DNA from: Heliocidaris erythrogramma
Lineage: Eukaryota > Echinodermata > Echinoidea > Camarodonta > Echinometridae
Assembly (NCBI GenBank): GCA_025617745.1
Contig: CM046870.1
Coordinates: 8,000,303 to 8,064,302, forward strand
Length of the DNA stretch: 64,000 nucleotides
Direction of reading: 5' to 3'
Under the pieces are notes generated by a model. The model worked only from the letters and a program-made list of their open reading frames with translations, had not been told where the DNA came from and ran no database searches. Below are positions 1-11,386 of this stretch, one piece after another. How positions within the stretch are numbered: position 1 is the first letter of the stretch; each line of letters begins with the position of its first letter. The translations under genes were made by a program, and so were the position numbers.

Positions 1-2100
1 AAGCTATTCATGAGGCACCTCTATCACTCCCAGAGTTATTTTTCTGAAGTGCACATAAAGGGACCCTCCATGTCTAAAATATCTGTGGATATTTGGGGTC
101 ATTTGTACCATGCGCTAACCCCGAACTGGCTTATTTCCGTAGATTTTCATCTTTATGAAAATGATGTAGGCTTACACCATCTTTAGGGGTCTTGCTACAG
201 CCCGCAACTATACACCGATTAGGCATTATTGATGAAACTGTGTCCCAAAATCAAAGTTATTGTGAGGAATTAAACACACGAAAATACGCAATGCAAATGG
301 TCGATGCGGTGAATATCATGCTCGGCACCGGGCTGGGCCTGCCGGGGGCCTCCGGGCGCGCACAGTATAGGTTAGTGGAATATTTTCCCTTACTTTTCTT
401 GCGTCACAGATCACGTGATCACGATGTCGCTTCGATGGGTTTTTTAGGGGCAGGGCTTAGGACTGAGTAAAAAAAAAAATACTTTTCAAATGATTATAAA
501 ATATGACTGAATGCATAAAAAATTGTGTGATGGATATTTTTTGGCTCCTGATGACACCTTCCTACGAAAAATGGGCAATTATTTTTTTATTTTAGTGACC
601 CTTTAATGAGCGTTTTCATTTTAGAAATGATGGTGAAAATGAGTTTTGCACATAAGCGGGACTTGTCAGCGAAAATTTTCAAATTGAAATTTCTGATGTA
701 TTTTACCTTTACAAAAATAAATCCAAGGGAATACAGCGACCTAGCAACAGATTTTTTTTGTTGTTGAAATTTTGAACATTCCTATTTTAGGGGCGCAAAA
801 TAAATGAAAACCCTGAAAACATTTGCGGAATTTAGTAAGGCAACTGCAGGCCAAATTTATGATTTCTTGCGCATGTTCTATACTTTGAAAGTGCACTTAT
901 ATCCCATTTGAAAACGCAATTTGGGGCGCGAAATAGCTAAATCCTTCAAGTGCCCTCTCTGACAACCCCCCCCCCCCCTCCCCGTAGATACGCCACTGTC
1001 GCTGCGATCTGCCTGCGCTGGAGACAATGGTCATACGATGATAGTGCGACGCGCTGCCTTCTTGCCCCATTTCGAGGACGACGAGGGGCGCCGCGATCAA
1101 GACGATGGTATAACGAGGCTCATACGCTTATTAAGACCTCGCTACAGTGGTTCTACGAGAGGAGCGACTGTGATACGCTTATGCTAGGCTCTTGCAGCAA
1201 TATCAAGCAATTGCCATAAATTGGGGAAACGATGACATTTCTTCAGTCGATTGCCAGCCTCTGACCAAGATGTTGACAATGTGATGAAGCGCCGCCATCG
1301 CTGACTGCGTTTTATAGCAGCGCGGATGGTCGTTGCGCCATCTCAGCCCAATCGGTAGCAGCGGAGTGCAAGCGCAGAAGAAGCGCAGCGCACACGCCGG
1401 CAGCGTAATGGGAGCGCGCTCCACGCGCCATTCAAATAATGTCGCGTCGCGGCGGAAGCGGTTTGAAGCGTGCCGAGCGCGAGTCGATCGCCTTGTAAAC
1501 GGAAGCAGCGTGGTAGTATTGTTTTGGGGACGGACCTAAAAGTCCGGGCGAGAGGAGGCGCTTTCAATGGGCTTGGAGTACGCGTTGCTGATACGTTAGA
1601 GCTTTGGACATGTCGTTTTTAATACGCTCTTGGGCCGATTTTGTAGCGACAAGGAAGATGGAGGCGATCATTGACGTTTCAGAAAGGCTCAAGATACGAC
1701 GGAGAAGATTGAAAAAGCTCAAGCCATGATCCACCACGCTTTGTCGATTTTTGAGGATCGCAGCGTATTTCACCTTCTCGTGAGATGGGGGTATTGTAAA
1801 GACAGACCAGACAGTTCTACTGCCCTCTCTGGTCTTCTGGAGATTTGCTGGAGAGTTGGATATGTGCTTCATGGGACCCTCACCTCCTTCCACCAATTTT
1901 TGTCAATATAAACTTCATTTTGTACTTATCTGATTATGAAAGAAATTATGTGTTTTGAATCTGAAATCTGAATCTGAATCAGATTTTTAAAATGAATCAT
2001 GTTGATGTTACAAAAGTTTTTAACATTATGCATTATCCCATGTAGGTCACATGACTTAAATATTACTAGAATATTTTGTATCGAAAACAAGCTGCTGAAA
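1..2100. other. Intergenic DNA without a recognised gene
   Basis: No reading frame here resembles a known family. A GC-rich stretch (about 950-1560) with open frames on both strands looks like chance open frame. A C14 run lies near 966. At 1950-1986 a short AATCTG-type repeat follows an AT-rich tail, which resembles the 3' end of a non-LTR retroelement on the + strand, but no upstream coding part could be recognised. Confidence 0.5.
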
Positions 2101-2159
2101 ACTGCTTATCCAATAATAGCGAGCCAATGGAGTAAAATGGAGTCAAAAGGGGCCTGAGC

Positions 2160-2186
2160 TTTCGATCCTAGCAGAATCTTCGTCAG
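2160..2186 (-). ncRNA. Hammerhead-ribozyme-like core motif (copy 1)
   Basis: Read on the minus strand: CTGACGA, one extra A, a 5-bp stem (GATTC / GGATC, 5-nt loop), then GAAA. The order CUGANGA-stem II-GAAA is the conserved hammerhead core, and Penelope-like elements are known to carry hammerheads. Stem I could not be drawn convincingly, so catalysis is doubtful. An almost identical sequence recurs at 15363-15389. Confidence 0.4.
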
Positions 2187-2256
2187 AGGCAAAAAGACAA
2201 ACATAAAGACCAAGCATATATATAGACTACAGGCACAAAACAGATTACATGTAACA

Positions 2257-2343
2257 AAAACTGTAAGGGAGGAGCTGTGGACACAAAACTGTAAGGGAGG
2301 AGCTGAGGACACAAAACTGTAAGGGAGGAGCTGAGGACACAAA
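2257..2343 (+). repeat. 28-bp tandem repeat, three units
   Basis: The unit containing CTGTAAGGGAGGAGCTG starts at 2261, 2289 and 2317, an exact 28-bp period. It lies just upstream of the Penelope-like endonuclease frame and is probably part of that element. Confidence 0.85.
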
Positions 2344-2876
2344 ACAATGGGAACAAAAGGGGAGTGTTGGGAGTCAAAACCCAATTGTTGTACAGCCAAC
2401 AAATGCACCGTATGTGCTATACACATCCATGAGGGTGACACTTTCACCAGCAACTCTACCAACCTCCCTCACCAAACCAAGGGTAATATCACTTGCACCA
2501 CCACTAATGTTGTATATTGCAGGACCCAGTACGTAGGGGAAACCAAGACCACACTCAAGAGACGCTTCTATGGGCACAGATCCACTGTCAACACAGCCAA
2601 GCTTGACACTCCAGTGGGCCACCATTTTAACCTTCCTAACCATTCCATCACCGATATGATTCTACAGGGTATGAATCTTTAGGTACCCGTCCGGACACAG
2701 TCCGAACCAGCAGGGAGAAGTACTGGATGAGACGTCACACCATCCAACCTCATGGCCTCAACATCCAGGAGGGAAATGATTAATACATCTATTTACTCCC
2801 CTTCCCTACATTTTCATATTTTATATATATATGTATATGTATATGTATGTGTATATGTATGTGTGTGTGTATATTT

Positions 2877-3029
2877 GACTAACGGGTACATTAAGTCGAC
2901 CGACACCTAACAATGCAGTTTATTTCGTCATAATAGCGACCCCTACATTAGGTCGACAGTTGGTACATTAGGTCGACAGTTGAACAAAGAAAAAGAACAA
3001 AAACTGTCCTCCTAATGTACCCGTTAGTC
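2877..3029. mobile_element. 149-bp TIR element (GTCGAC family), copy a
   Basis: Ends are inverted repeats GACTAACGGGTACATTARG / CCTAATGTACCCGTTAGTC (19 bp). The interior repeats the word TACATTARGTCGACAGTTG and has no coding capacity. It sits in a TG/TA microsatellite. This copy is 153 bp because of a small internal duplication; the other copies are 148-149 bp. Confidence 0.8.
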
Positions 3030-3057
3030 GTTTATATATATATGTATATGGATATTT

Positions 3058-3206
3058 GACTAACGGGTACATTAGGTCGACACCTAACAATGGAGTTTAT
3101 TCCGTCATAATAGCGACCCCTACATTAGGTCGACAGTTGGTACATTAAGTCGACAGTTGAACAAAGAAAAAGAACAAAAACTGTCCTCCTAATGTACCCG
3201 TTAGTC
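3058..3206. mobile_element. 149-bp TIR element (GTCGAC family), copy b
   Basis: Same terminal inverted repeats and interior words as the copy at 2877-3029, only 28 bp away and also in a TA-rich microsatellite. The two copies are nearly identical, so the amplification is recent or the copies have been converted. Confidence 0.8.
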
Positions 3207-3347
3207 GTTTATATATATATATATATATATATAATGATATTTCATAACCACGTGTTGGAAAAGCATGAAGAGAGAAACAATTAATGAATTCCAGAGAAGA
3301 CATTGGTAATGCATTGAATTCCAACTTTTATATTTATTTTCACCAAA

Positions 3348-3374
3348 TTTTCGATCCTCACGGTTCTTCCTCAG
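3348..3374 (-). ncRNA. Hammerhead-ribozyme-like core motif (copy 2)
   Basis: Minus strand: CTGAGGA, extra A, imperfect 5-bp stem GAACC / GGATC, then GAAAATTTG. Same layout as the motifs at 2160 and 4060, with one mismatch in the stem. Confidence 0.3.
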
Positions 3375-3435
3375 GGTAATGAACAAAGTGAAATATGTAT
3401 GTGAAGCTCTGCTCAGAAAAACTTGACAATGTAAT

Positions 3436-3860
3436 ATACCATGGTAACGCGCTTAGTTGCTAGGTAAAGTTTTGAGCGCTTATTTTTTAATGAGCGCAAA
3501 ATACATAAATTGTGACGTAATAATACAAGTTGACGTGTAGTCTTACATAGCAACACGCACGGTTGCTAGGTGAAAGTTTGAGCGCTTATTTGTCAAGGAG
3601 CGCAAAATTCATAAATAGTGACATAATAACAAACTGACATGGCAACACGCGCGGTAGTTAGCTCGAAGTTTGCGCTAAACCTAATGAGCGTAATAGCCAT
3701 AAATTCAATTATGACGCAATAATGTATAAAAAAGGTGCATAAGAAGTAAGACACAAAAGTTAAAGACATGTATATATCGTTTAGCCGCGCAAAATACATC
3801 AATCACATAACAACACGCGTGGTTGATCGATCAAAATTTCTGTACTAATTTTACGAGCTC
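3436..3860. repeat. Decaying ~110-bp tandem repeat, about four units
   Basis: Units begin near 3440, 3553, 3650 and 3805. Each contains a variant of AACACGCGCGGTTGCTAGG, then TTGAGCGCTTATTT, GAGCGCAAAATACATAAAT and TGACGTAATAA. Divergence increases along the array. It lies between two hammerhead-like motifs, so it may be non-coding DNA of a Penelope-like element (inference). Confidence 0.6.
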
Positions 3861-3978
3861 AATAGACACAATAATATATGCAAATGAACAGTGCATAATA
3901 AATAAAATATAAAACATCAAACATATGCCTATAGATTTTTTTAGGTCATAAAATATATATATATATTTGTATATATAA

Positions 3979-4014
<36 letters not shown>

Positions 4015-4059
4015 TCAATGATGAATAAGACAACCGTTAAGAGATGAAAGAATTCAAAT

Positions 4060-4082
4060 TTTCGCCCATAGGGCTTCATCAG
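4060..4082 (-). ncRNA. Hammerhead-ribozyme-like core motif (copy 3, best)
   Basis: Minus strand: CTGATGA, extra A, perfect 4-bp stem GCCC / GGGC with UAU loop, GAA, then AAT-TTGA-ATT as a short stem III and C at the expected cleavage position. Stem I pairing is not evident. This is the closest of the four to a canonical type I hammerhead. Confidence 0.45.
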
Positions 4083-4134
4083 GAATGATGACTTTATTAA
4101 AAAATGCATCCAGCATCAGCAAAGCGCAATGCAA

Positions 4135-4177
<43 letters not shown>

Positions 4178-4181
4178 ATTT

Positions 4182-4330
4182 GACTAACGGGTACATTAAG
4201 TCGACACCTAACAATGCAGTTTATTTCGTCATAATAGCGACCCCTACATTAGGTCGACAGTTGGTACATTATGTCGACAGTTGAACAAAGAAAAAGAACA
4301 AAAACTGTCCTCCTAATGTACCCGTTAGTC
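4182..4330. mobile_element. 149-bp TIR element (GTCGAC family), copy c
   Basis: Third copy, with the same 19-bp TIRs, again embedded in a TA/TG microsatellite and just upstream of the Penelope-like RT fragment. Confidence 0.8.
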
Positions 4331-4377
4331 GTTTATATATATATGTATGTATATGTGTATGTACACATATATTTTAT

Positions 4378-5137
4378 TTGCATTTTACTTTATATGCCAT
4401 ATATTATGCAGAGTTTCTTCCCTTGAAAACTTACATTCAAGCCGTCTCATCCCAAGTTCTCTCCACAGATACTCCCACCAGCAGAACCCATGATAACCTT
4501 CCTCGAGAAGAACGCCAAGCTCTCTCCTCGCTCCGAAACAGGTCGGATATTATCATCAAGCCCGCAGACAAAGGATCAGCCGTCGTAGTTATGGACAGTA
4601 CATCGACGAAGCCATGAAACATCTCGACAACCGATCCCACTACACACCCCTTGATTCCGACACCACTTACGATTTTTCTCAACAGATCCAGTCGACACTT
4701 AATAACATGAAGGAACGTGGACACCTCTCCAAGAAGGCCCACAAATTTCTCTCCCCCACTAATGCGAAACCTGCTCGTTTTTATCTCCTCCCCAAGATCC
4801 ACAAACCTGGCAACCCTGGTCGACCCATCCTCTCGGGAAATGGTTCCCCTACAGAGAACATCTCCCTCTTTGTTGATCACCACATTAAACCCCTTGTCTC
4901 AACTGCACCCTCCTACATCCATGACACACCAGACTTTCTCAGGAAACTCAATAACATCAAGGACCAGATTCCCGAGACTGCAATCATCGGCACTTTTGAC
5001 GTTTCATCCCTCTACACTAACATCCCCCATGACGAAGGTATTTCAGCCTCATGTGAAGCATTGGCTAACAGCGGTCACTCGAGTCCCCCAGTATCCGACA
5101 TCAAATCTCTCATGTCACATGTACTAACAAAAAACAG
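4378..5137 (+). mobile_element. Penelope-like element, N-terminal reverse-transcriptase fragment
   Basis: Two frames joined by a frameshift near 4610 encode the start of a Penelope-type RT: IIKPADKGSAVVVMD, then RFYLLPKIHKPGNPGRPILSG with SPTENISLFVDHHIKPLV, then TFDVSSLYTNIPHDEGI. The catalytic YxDD block and everything after it are missing. The frame loses similarity at about 5137, immediately before a perfect AT hairpin. It is a 3'-truncated pseudogene and cannot be the missing half of the 2140-2790 copy, because the order on the + strand is wrong for a single element. Confidence 0.85.
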
Positions 5138-5142
5138 TATTT

Positions 5143-5181
5143 TTTCAGTATTTTGTAAAATTATTTTACAAAATACTGAAA
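5143..5181. repeat. Perfect 18-bp-arm hairpin at the Penelope break point
   Basis: Arms TTTCAGTATTTTGTAAAA and its exact reverse complement flank a 3-nt loop. Similarity to the RT ends at its left edge, so the hairpin marks where the retroelement was broken. Confidence 0.85.
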
Positions 5182-6970
5182 GAAAATTAATTAAATCTGA
5201 ACAGTTAGGTCCTTCGTCGTAAATGCAAAGGAGTTCGTGATTTTAAACCTAACGAATTTCACATTTCACATTTATTGAGCACGAGTCACATCGAACATAT
5301 AATAATTTATAACCGAGGGGTTGGGCTAAATACATGCCCTTATTAATCGTAATCTATGAAAATAAATCTTAAAAAATAAATTTTACCCTTTTCTTAATTC
5401 GTATTGAATAAGTTCTATTGATATTTTAACACCATAATGCTTGTTTGGGATTGCGCTTAATATGCCTAATATAAATCGCTATCTATGACAATCACATGAG
5501 AACATTTTATGTGTGTATTAATTTTATTAATACTGTGGGATATCATTACACTCTCTAACGTTCTCTAGTGGATATTATAAATCAAGTAGCATATATTAAG
5601 ACATTGAGGGGAATGTAGAGCCCAAGAATGTAAAAATCAACCACGAATGTAAAAATAACCACAAAATTTATGTAAAAACATTGCACCCGCAAATGTCAAA
5701 ATAACCATAAATGTCATAACATGTCAACCATAAGTGTAAAAAAAAATCACCCACAAATGTCAAAATCTGTTTAACCGCGAATGTAAAAACATTTCGCCTA
5801 CAAATGTAAAAATTTCCATTTTACCACAAATGTAAAAACTCATTGCTTGCATAATGCACCTATGTAAGATAAGTTATTATAAGATGTATGTGTGTGTGTG
5901 CCTGTGTGTGAGAGTGTGAGGTTTTCCTGACCATTAAAATCCCTAAAATATTGGAACACCCTTTACCATAAATGTCAAAACATGTCAAACACAAACGTAA
6001 AAATTAATTGAACTAGTGGTTTACATGTGGTTTCCCTTTTATGATTAGTTAACAGAAACGGGGGGAGGGGGATGGGTCGAAGATCTGATCATAAACTGCA
6101 GTGGCAGGGGAAAAAAATCACATAATCCATCGATCTCTACATAGAACAGCAATTTATTTTATCAGTCTCAAGAGGGGCTTCATATAAATTGAATTTGAAT
6201 GTAATTTTTATTTTTTATGTACGCGATTTTTAGTGATGAAATATTCAATGGTTGAGAAATACCTGAAACCTACATATGTTATCGTTTCGATCTAGTGATA
6301 ATCAAAAATAACACAAAAGTACACTATACGGCGCACGCTGCATGTTGTTTTGATTAAAAATTACGGGTTTATTGCCACTTGGTCTACAGCCAGATAGTCT
6401 AATAGCCAATTAGTCTAATCATCATTTCATTCAATTACCATTTGGTTTAATTTTAATTTCGTCTAATTACCATTTGGTTTGACCATTGCATTGAGGGAGA
6501 TCATTAACGGGTCCACGAAGAATGACAATGGCGGATGCTCATGAATATGAAATAGGGTTAGGATTAGGGTGAGGTTTAGGGTCCCTCGCCTCCCCCCCCC
6601 CCCCCCCCCCCCCATGGTGCCAGTGCCCCCAATCGCTGGACTATAGCTAAGCCACTGGTTACTGTCCACATGATCATTGTATACTGTTTATACGTTTAAA
6701 ACAATTACCCAAACTGGAGAAAGAGGGGGGGGGGGTGCCCAAAAGTCGACATTTTCACTGACCCCCGGAGCAGGGGCTGGCGAAACTTCAACCAAGACTA
6801 TACACACTGCCCTGACACATATTCATTTTTATGACGTCAAATTGAAACGTAAATTTTCGGATTTTTTGCAGTAATTATATGTTTAGTATTTTTAAAATTT
6901 GTTATTTCTTTGTTTTTATTTGTTTTTTGGTGTGTGTTGTTTGTTGTTGTTGCTGTTTTGTTGTTGTTGT

Positions 6971-7001
<31 letters not shown>

Positions 7002-8286
7002 TAAAAGAGAGGAGAAAAAAGTGACCTGATGGAGCATGGCATGAATTAATTACATGTGCTTAATTATCTAGTGAATAAATTGATTGATCAATTAATACTT
7101 TAGTGAATTTTCAGTTATTGTTTTATTGCACTTTACTGTTGTTATTTTCTATATTATCCTTTCATCTTTCGCTATCTTCTCTTATGTATATCTTTAACCT
7201 TCTATAATTTATCTATCTTTCGTTGTGTTATTCCTTTGCTTTTATCCTTTCATTGTTCCATCTGTCCTATAATTGTGTTATTCTTTGATTCCTTTTATCA
7301 CCTCTTCCATCTTTCCGTATATTAATCGTTATTTTATTTCTTCTATCATCTTTCAATTTCTCTACAGTTTTTACTTTTCATCTCTAATTTCGTTATGTTA
7401 TTCTTATTATTATTTTGTTTGACTTTCTTAATTTTCTCTTCCATCTTTCGCCATGGTTTTCTTTAACCTTCTACAATTTCTCTCCCTCTCTCTGTCTTTA
7501 CGTAATGTCTTTATCCTTCTATCTCTTAACGTTCTATCCTCCCTATTGTAAAGTTATTCATCGATTAATCCTCTACTTCCGTCTTTCTTTATAATTATTA
7601 CTCTTTATATCCATTCTTCCATCATCTCTCTCTCTCTCTCTCTCTCATTATGTCATTCTGTTTCTATTCATTATTATCCTCATCATTACTGCATGTACCA
7701 CAAAGAGGGAAATGGAACGTTTTTGAAGTGGGGACTGACGCCTCTTGCCCGGCCGGGATACCAACTACCCTTTTCAACATTTGTGAGCGAGCGATGAACA
7801 ATTTTTTGAGATATAGCCTTAAAAGAGTCACGAATGTATGCCTCTTTATGGGCAATTTTAACAAATTTTCTATTAATTCCGATTATCAAATTTCATATAA
7901 TATAGGTTTTCCCGGCCAATTTCCCACTTTTTCAGTCAATGTAATGAAACGCACATTCAATTTACCACATATTCTGTCATTCACAAGTGTACTTAAGTCA
8001 TTCAATTTAGTGTTTCGAGCAAGGGATTTCGCTTTTGTATCATTCAAGTTCATTTCCGTGCATTCAAATCAGCAAGTATGTAAGAATCATTCACATTCAT
8101 CGGCAACTGCCGATAGGACATCTCGGGCATTCAAATTCGCAAATAGGCAGTCAAATTCGGAACATGTTCATTCAATTTAACGCAAGTTATTATTCCCCTT
8201 TTTGTTTATAATTCATCCTGAATAAGGCTTATTTCGAATTCATTTTCCTTCTTGAGTCCATATTCCTTACTAATAGTACACCTTAT
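5182..8286. other. Gene-free, low-complexity-rich stretch
   Basis: No gene recognised. Contents: degenerate words of the CACAAATGTAAAAA type at 5625-5850 and 5965-6005; degenerate CCATTTGGTTTAATT words at 6365-6480; C22 at 6592-6613; G21 at 6981-7001; a 500-bp pyrimidine-rich tract at 7140-7650 ending in (TC)n; and recurring CATTCAA words at 7940-8180. The 176-codon open frame at 7650-8180 is built from these words and matches nothing I know. Confidence 0.6.
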
Positions 8287-8498
8287 CAGTGGCGGATATT
8301 TTTTTCTGGGGAGGGGGCGGGCACGTGCCCTCCCTCCCCCCCCCCCCCCGGAAGGAAAGTATGCATTGTGCCCCCACCCCCCTTCGGAAGGAAAGTATGC
8401 ATTGTACTCATCGGTACTAAATACTTTGACAAACCTGCATTTGTGTGCCCCCCCCCCCCTCCCCCACACCCTTATACAAAATCCTTGATCCGCCCCTG
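8287..8498. mobile_element. hAT-like MITE, GGCGGATCC family
   Basis: Ends CAGTGGCGGAT and (reverse complement) CAGGGGCGGATC, with a C-rich interior and no ORF of its own. Flanks ACCTTAT on both sides form an 8-bp target duplication with one mismatch, which is the hAT signature. Related copies lie at 12486-12807 and 21152-21500. Confidence 0.7.
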
Positions 8499-9549
8499 GA
8501 CCTTATTGTCCTGTAGGCAACATGTAAAATTTAAAGGATGCGTGGATTGTAAGTTGGGGAATATAACTGAAGGGTCAATTGGAAAATATAGGCCTACGCT
8601 GAACGGGAAAATTCATGCAACTAAGCATAGGTGACAATCTCCCCCGAGGAAGGAGTAAACAACACAATGTCCGAAAAACCATCTAACTATGTAGGCAATT
8701 ATATGATAACTTTTAAAACCCTTCTTTATAATTATCCATTTAGAAGATGAGGTCGAAATTTTGTCATCTCCTGCATGAAATAAAGCGCTTTCATATGTCT
8801 TCTTGTCTTCTAAAATGTCTTCTAAAATTTAGTGTATTCTCAATTACAAAGAAAATAATTATTGTAAGTTCTTTCTCGCGAACTACATTTCTTTTATGTT
8901 TTTATATAGTTACATGTATACATCCACGACCAAGGGACAAAAAATGAATAGACCTTTATTCGCTCAAACGATGGGATCTTTAACTATCGCCACAACCAAA
9001 ACAAGTAGTCCCTATCTTGAATGGCAAATATAATGTTAAAGATATAACAAGAGCCCCAGGGGGCACGACGCTCACCTGAGGTGGATCAATTCACATCTGG
9101 TGCATGTTCTCTCTAGCACCACCAGGAGAAATTGAAACAACTAGGAGGATGTACATGAGATGATGTTAGAAATTAACATAATTCCCCCCCCCCCCCCCCA
9201 TGGTCTACAATGTCATGTATTATTTGAATCTCCTACATCAAAGGATGATTCCCACCAAGTGTGGTTGAATCATACAACAAATCATGTAAAGAATGTACAT
9301 TTCCCCTCCTGCATATTAACCTCGCCCTCACAGGACCATATGGGGCCACCCTGAGAATGTCATGAACAACTTTTTTTTTATTCATCTTCAAAATGTATAT
9401 AACACACAAAATATCTAGATAAACTTCTGGATCTGGAGAAGAAGAATGTTTGAAATTTACATAGCTTTTACACTTGGGGGCCCTCCCCCTGGGCCCCCCT
9501 GGGGGCCACATGTACCATTTTAGCAACGAAGAAGCTTGACTGGGGAGGA

Positions 9550-9846
9550 ATTTTTAATTTGTAAACAAATCTTTCGGCATATTACTAACCATTGTCTACG
9601 GCGGACCGTTTGAATATTAATGAGTCAGAAAGAAGAGGATCTTGGGTATTTGATTCTAGTTCGTCGTGACTTGGCCGTGAACCAGAATAGCCTGGTGGTT
9701 AAGTCGCTGTCCGGCAAGCAGTAGATGACAGGTTCGAATCCCGCTGGTTCCAATTTTTTCTGACTTGTGTTTTTCATTACAGATCGAGCATACGATCTTT
9801 AACACTGGGAGTAATATGCCGAAAGATTTGTTTACAAATTAAAAAT
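9550..9846. mobile_element. 297-bp inverted-repeat element carrying a tRNA-like unit, copy 1
   Basis: Perfect 37-bp terminal inverted repeats at 9550-9586 and 9810-9846 start with ATTTTTAATTTGTAAAC. The only internal landmark is the tRNA-like sequence at 9679-9751. The same left end, with about 22 bp of the same upstream flank, reappears at the end of the window (63957-64000). Confidence 0.85.
9679..9751 (+). tRNA. tRNA-like sequence (pseudo-tRNA or SINE head), copy 1
   Basis: A-box-like TAGCCTGGTGG and a perfect B box GGTTCGAATCC are followed at 9754-9759 by T6, a good Pol III terminator. GAACCAG pairs with CTGGTTC as an acceptor stem, and GCTGT/GCAGT forms a 5-bp anticodon stem with loop CCGGCAA (anticodon GGC, Ala). 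Against a working tRNA: U33 is C, two T-stem pairs mismatch, and there are extra bases between the acceptor stem and the A box. Probably a tRNA-derived transcript unit captured by the inverted-repeat element. Confidence 0.55.
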
Positions 9847-9916
9847 ATTATCATTGTTGTAATTATAATTATTGTCATCATCATCATTATTATCATTATT
9901 ATTAATATTATTATTT

Positions 9917-10064
9917 GACTAACGGGTACATTAGGTCGACAGTTAACAATGCAGTTTATTTCGTCATAATAGAGACCCTACATTAGGTCGACAGTTGGTA
10001 CATTAAGTCGACAGTTGAACAAAGAAAAAGAACAAAAACTGTCCTCCTAATGTACCCGTTAGTC
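9917..10064. mobile_element. 149-bp TIR element (GTCGAC family), copy d
   Basis: Same TIRs as the copies at 2877-4330. It is part of duplication copy 1 and was present before the duplication, since copy e occupies the same place in copy 2. Confidence 0.8.
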
Positions 10065-11031
10065 GTTTATATATATTTGATAAATATATATATATATATA
10101 TTGGTTTTAGCATGGCTGCTATTGCGGCGCTTTAGTCAGTTAGTAGTTTGATCAACTATATAGGCAATTATATGATAACTTTTAAAACCCTTCTTTATAA
10201 TTATCCATTTAGAAGATGAGGTCGAAATTTTGTCATCTCCTGCATGAAATAAAGCGCTTTCATATGTCTTCTTGTCTTCTAAAATGTTTTCTAAAATTTA
10301 GTGTATCCTCAATTACAAAGAAAATAATTATTGTAAGTTCTTTCTGGCGAACTACATTTCTTTTATGTTTTTATATAGTTACATGTATACATCCACGACC
10401 AAGGGACAAAAAATGAATAGACCTTTATTCGCTCAAACGATGGGATCTTTAACATTCGCCACAACCAAAAACAAGTAGTCCCTATCTTGAATGGCAAATA
10501 TAATGTTAAAGATATAACAAGAGCCCCAGGGGGCACGACGCTCACCTGAGGTGGATCAATTCACATCTGGTGCATGTTCTCTCTAGCACCACCAGGAGAT
10601 ATGTTAGAAATTGAAACAACTAGGAAGATGTACATGAGATGATGTTAGAAATTAACATAATTCCCCCCCCCCCCCCCCCCCATGGTCTACAATGTCATGT
10701 ATTATTTGAATCTCCTACATCAAAGGATGATTCCCACCAAGTGTGGTTGAATCATACAACAAATCATGTAAAGAATGTACATTTCCCCTCCTGCATATTA
10801 ACCTCGCCCTCACAGGACCATATGGGGCCACCCTGAGAATGTCATGAACAACTTTTTTTTTATTCATCTTCAAGATGTATATAACACACAAAATATCTAG
10901 ATAAACTTCTGGATCTGGAGAAGAAGAATGTTTGAAATTTACATAGCTTTTACACTTGGGGGCCCTCCCCCTGGGCCCCCCTGGGGGCCACATGTACCAT
11001 TTTAGCAACGAAGAAGCTTGACTGGGGAGGA

Positions 11032-11328
11032 ATTTTTAATTTGTAAACAAATCTTTCGGCATATTACTAACCATTGTCTACGGCGGACCGTTTGAATATT
11101 AATGAGTCAGAAAGAAGAGGATCTTGGGTATTTGATTCTAGTTCGTCGTGACTTGGCCGTGAACCAGAATAGCCTGGTGGTTAAGTCGCTGTCCGGCAAG
11201 CAGTAGATGACAGGTTCGAATCCCGCTGGTTCCAATTTTTTCTGACTTGTGTTTTTCATTACAGATCGAGCATACGATCTTTAACACTGGGAGTAATATG
11301 CCGAAAGATTTGTTTACAAATTAAAAAT
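11032..11328. mobile_element. 297-bp inverted-repeat element carrying a tRNA-like unit, copy 2
   Basis: Duplicate of 9550-9846 with both 37-bp TIRs intact (11032-11068 and 11292-11328). Confidence 0.85.
11161..11233 (+). tRNA. tRNA-like sequence (pseudo-tRNA or SINE head), copy 2
   Basis: Identical to 9679-9751 as far as I can see, including A box, B box and the T6 run that follows. The same defects (C33, mismatched T stem) apply. Confidence 0.55.
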
Positions 11329-11386
11329 ATTATCATTGTTGTAATTATAATTATTGTTATCAACATTATTATTAATATTATTATTT

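Larger units (their letters stand above)
2140..2790 (+). mobile_element. Penelope-like element, 3' fragment with GIY-YIG endonuclease
   Basis: The frame at 2347-2682 encodes a cysteine-rich segment (several CxxC-type cysteines) followed by QYVGETKTTLKRRFYGHRS and GHHFNLPNHS, which matches the GIY-YIG endonuclease end of Penelope-like retroelements. A frameshift near 2680 separates the tail, where a downstream frame still reads REKYWMRRH and NIQEGND up to about 2782. The reverse transcriptase that should precede the endonuclease is absent. Upstream there are three 28-bp direct repeats (2257-2343) and a hammerhead-like motif on the minus strand. This is a dead fragment. Confidence 0.8.
8685..10153. 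repeat. Tandem segmental duplication, copy 1
   Basis: About 1.47 kb nearly identical to 10154-13015 once the Helitron in that copy is removed. The shared order is an AT-rich start, a segment with GAGCCCCAGGGGGCACGACG, a C-run, a G/C-palindromic block near 9475-9510, the tRNA-bearing inverted-repeat element, a 149-bp TIR element, a TA repeat, and a closing 56-bp block ending GTTTGATCA. Differences are a few substitutions and homopolymer length changes. No gene is recognised inside. The small matching open frames in both copies are by-products. Confidence 0.9.

Noticed and set aside
192-470. 92-codon open frame
   Set aside because: No family resemblance and no splice or promoter context; frames of this size are expected by chance.
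4437-4883. 148-codon minus-strand open frame
   Set aside because: Antisense shadow of the Penelope-like RT fragment.
7650-8180. 176-codon open frame
   Set aside because: Composed of recurring CATTCAA-type low-complexity words and unlike any known protein.
9679-9751. Functional tRNA-Ala gene
   Set aside because: U33 is missing, the T stem has two mismatches and there are extra bases before the A box; kept only as tRNA-like.
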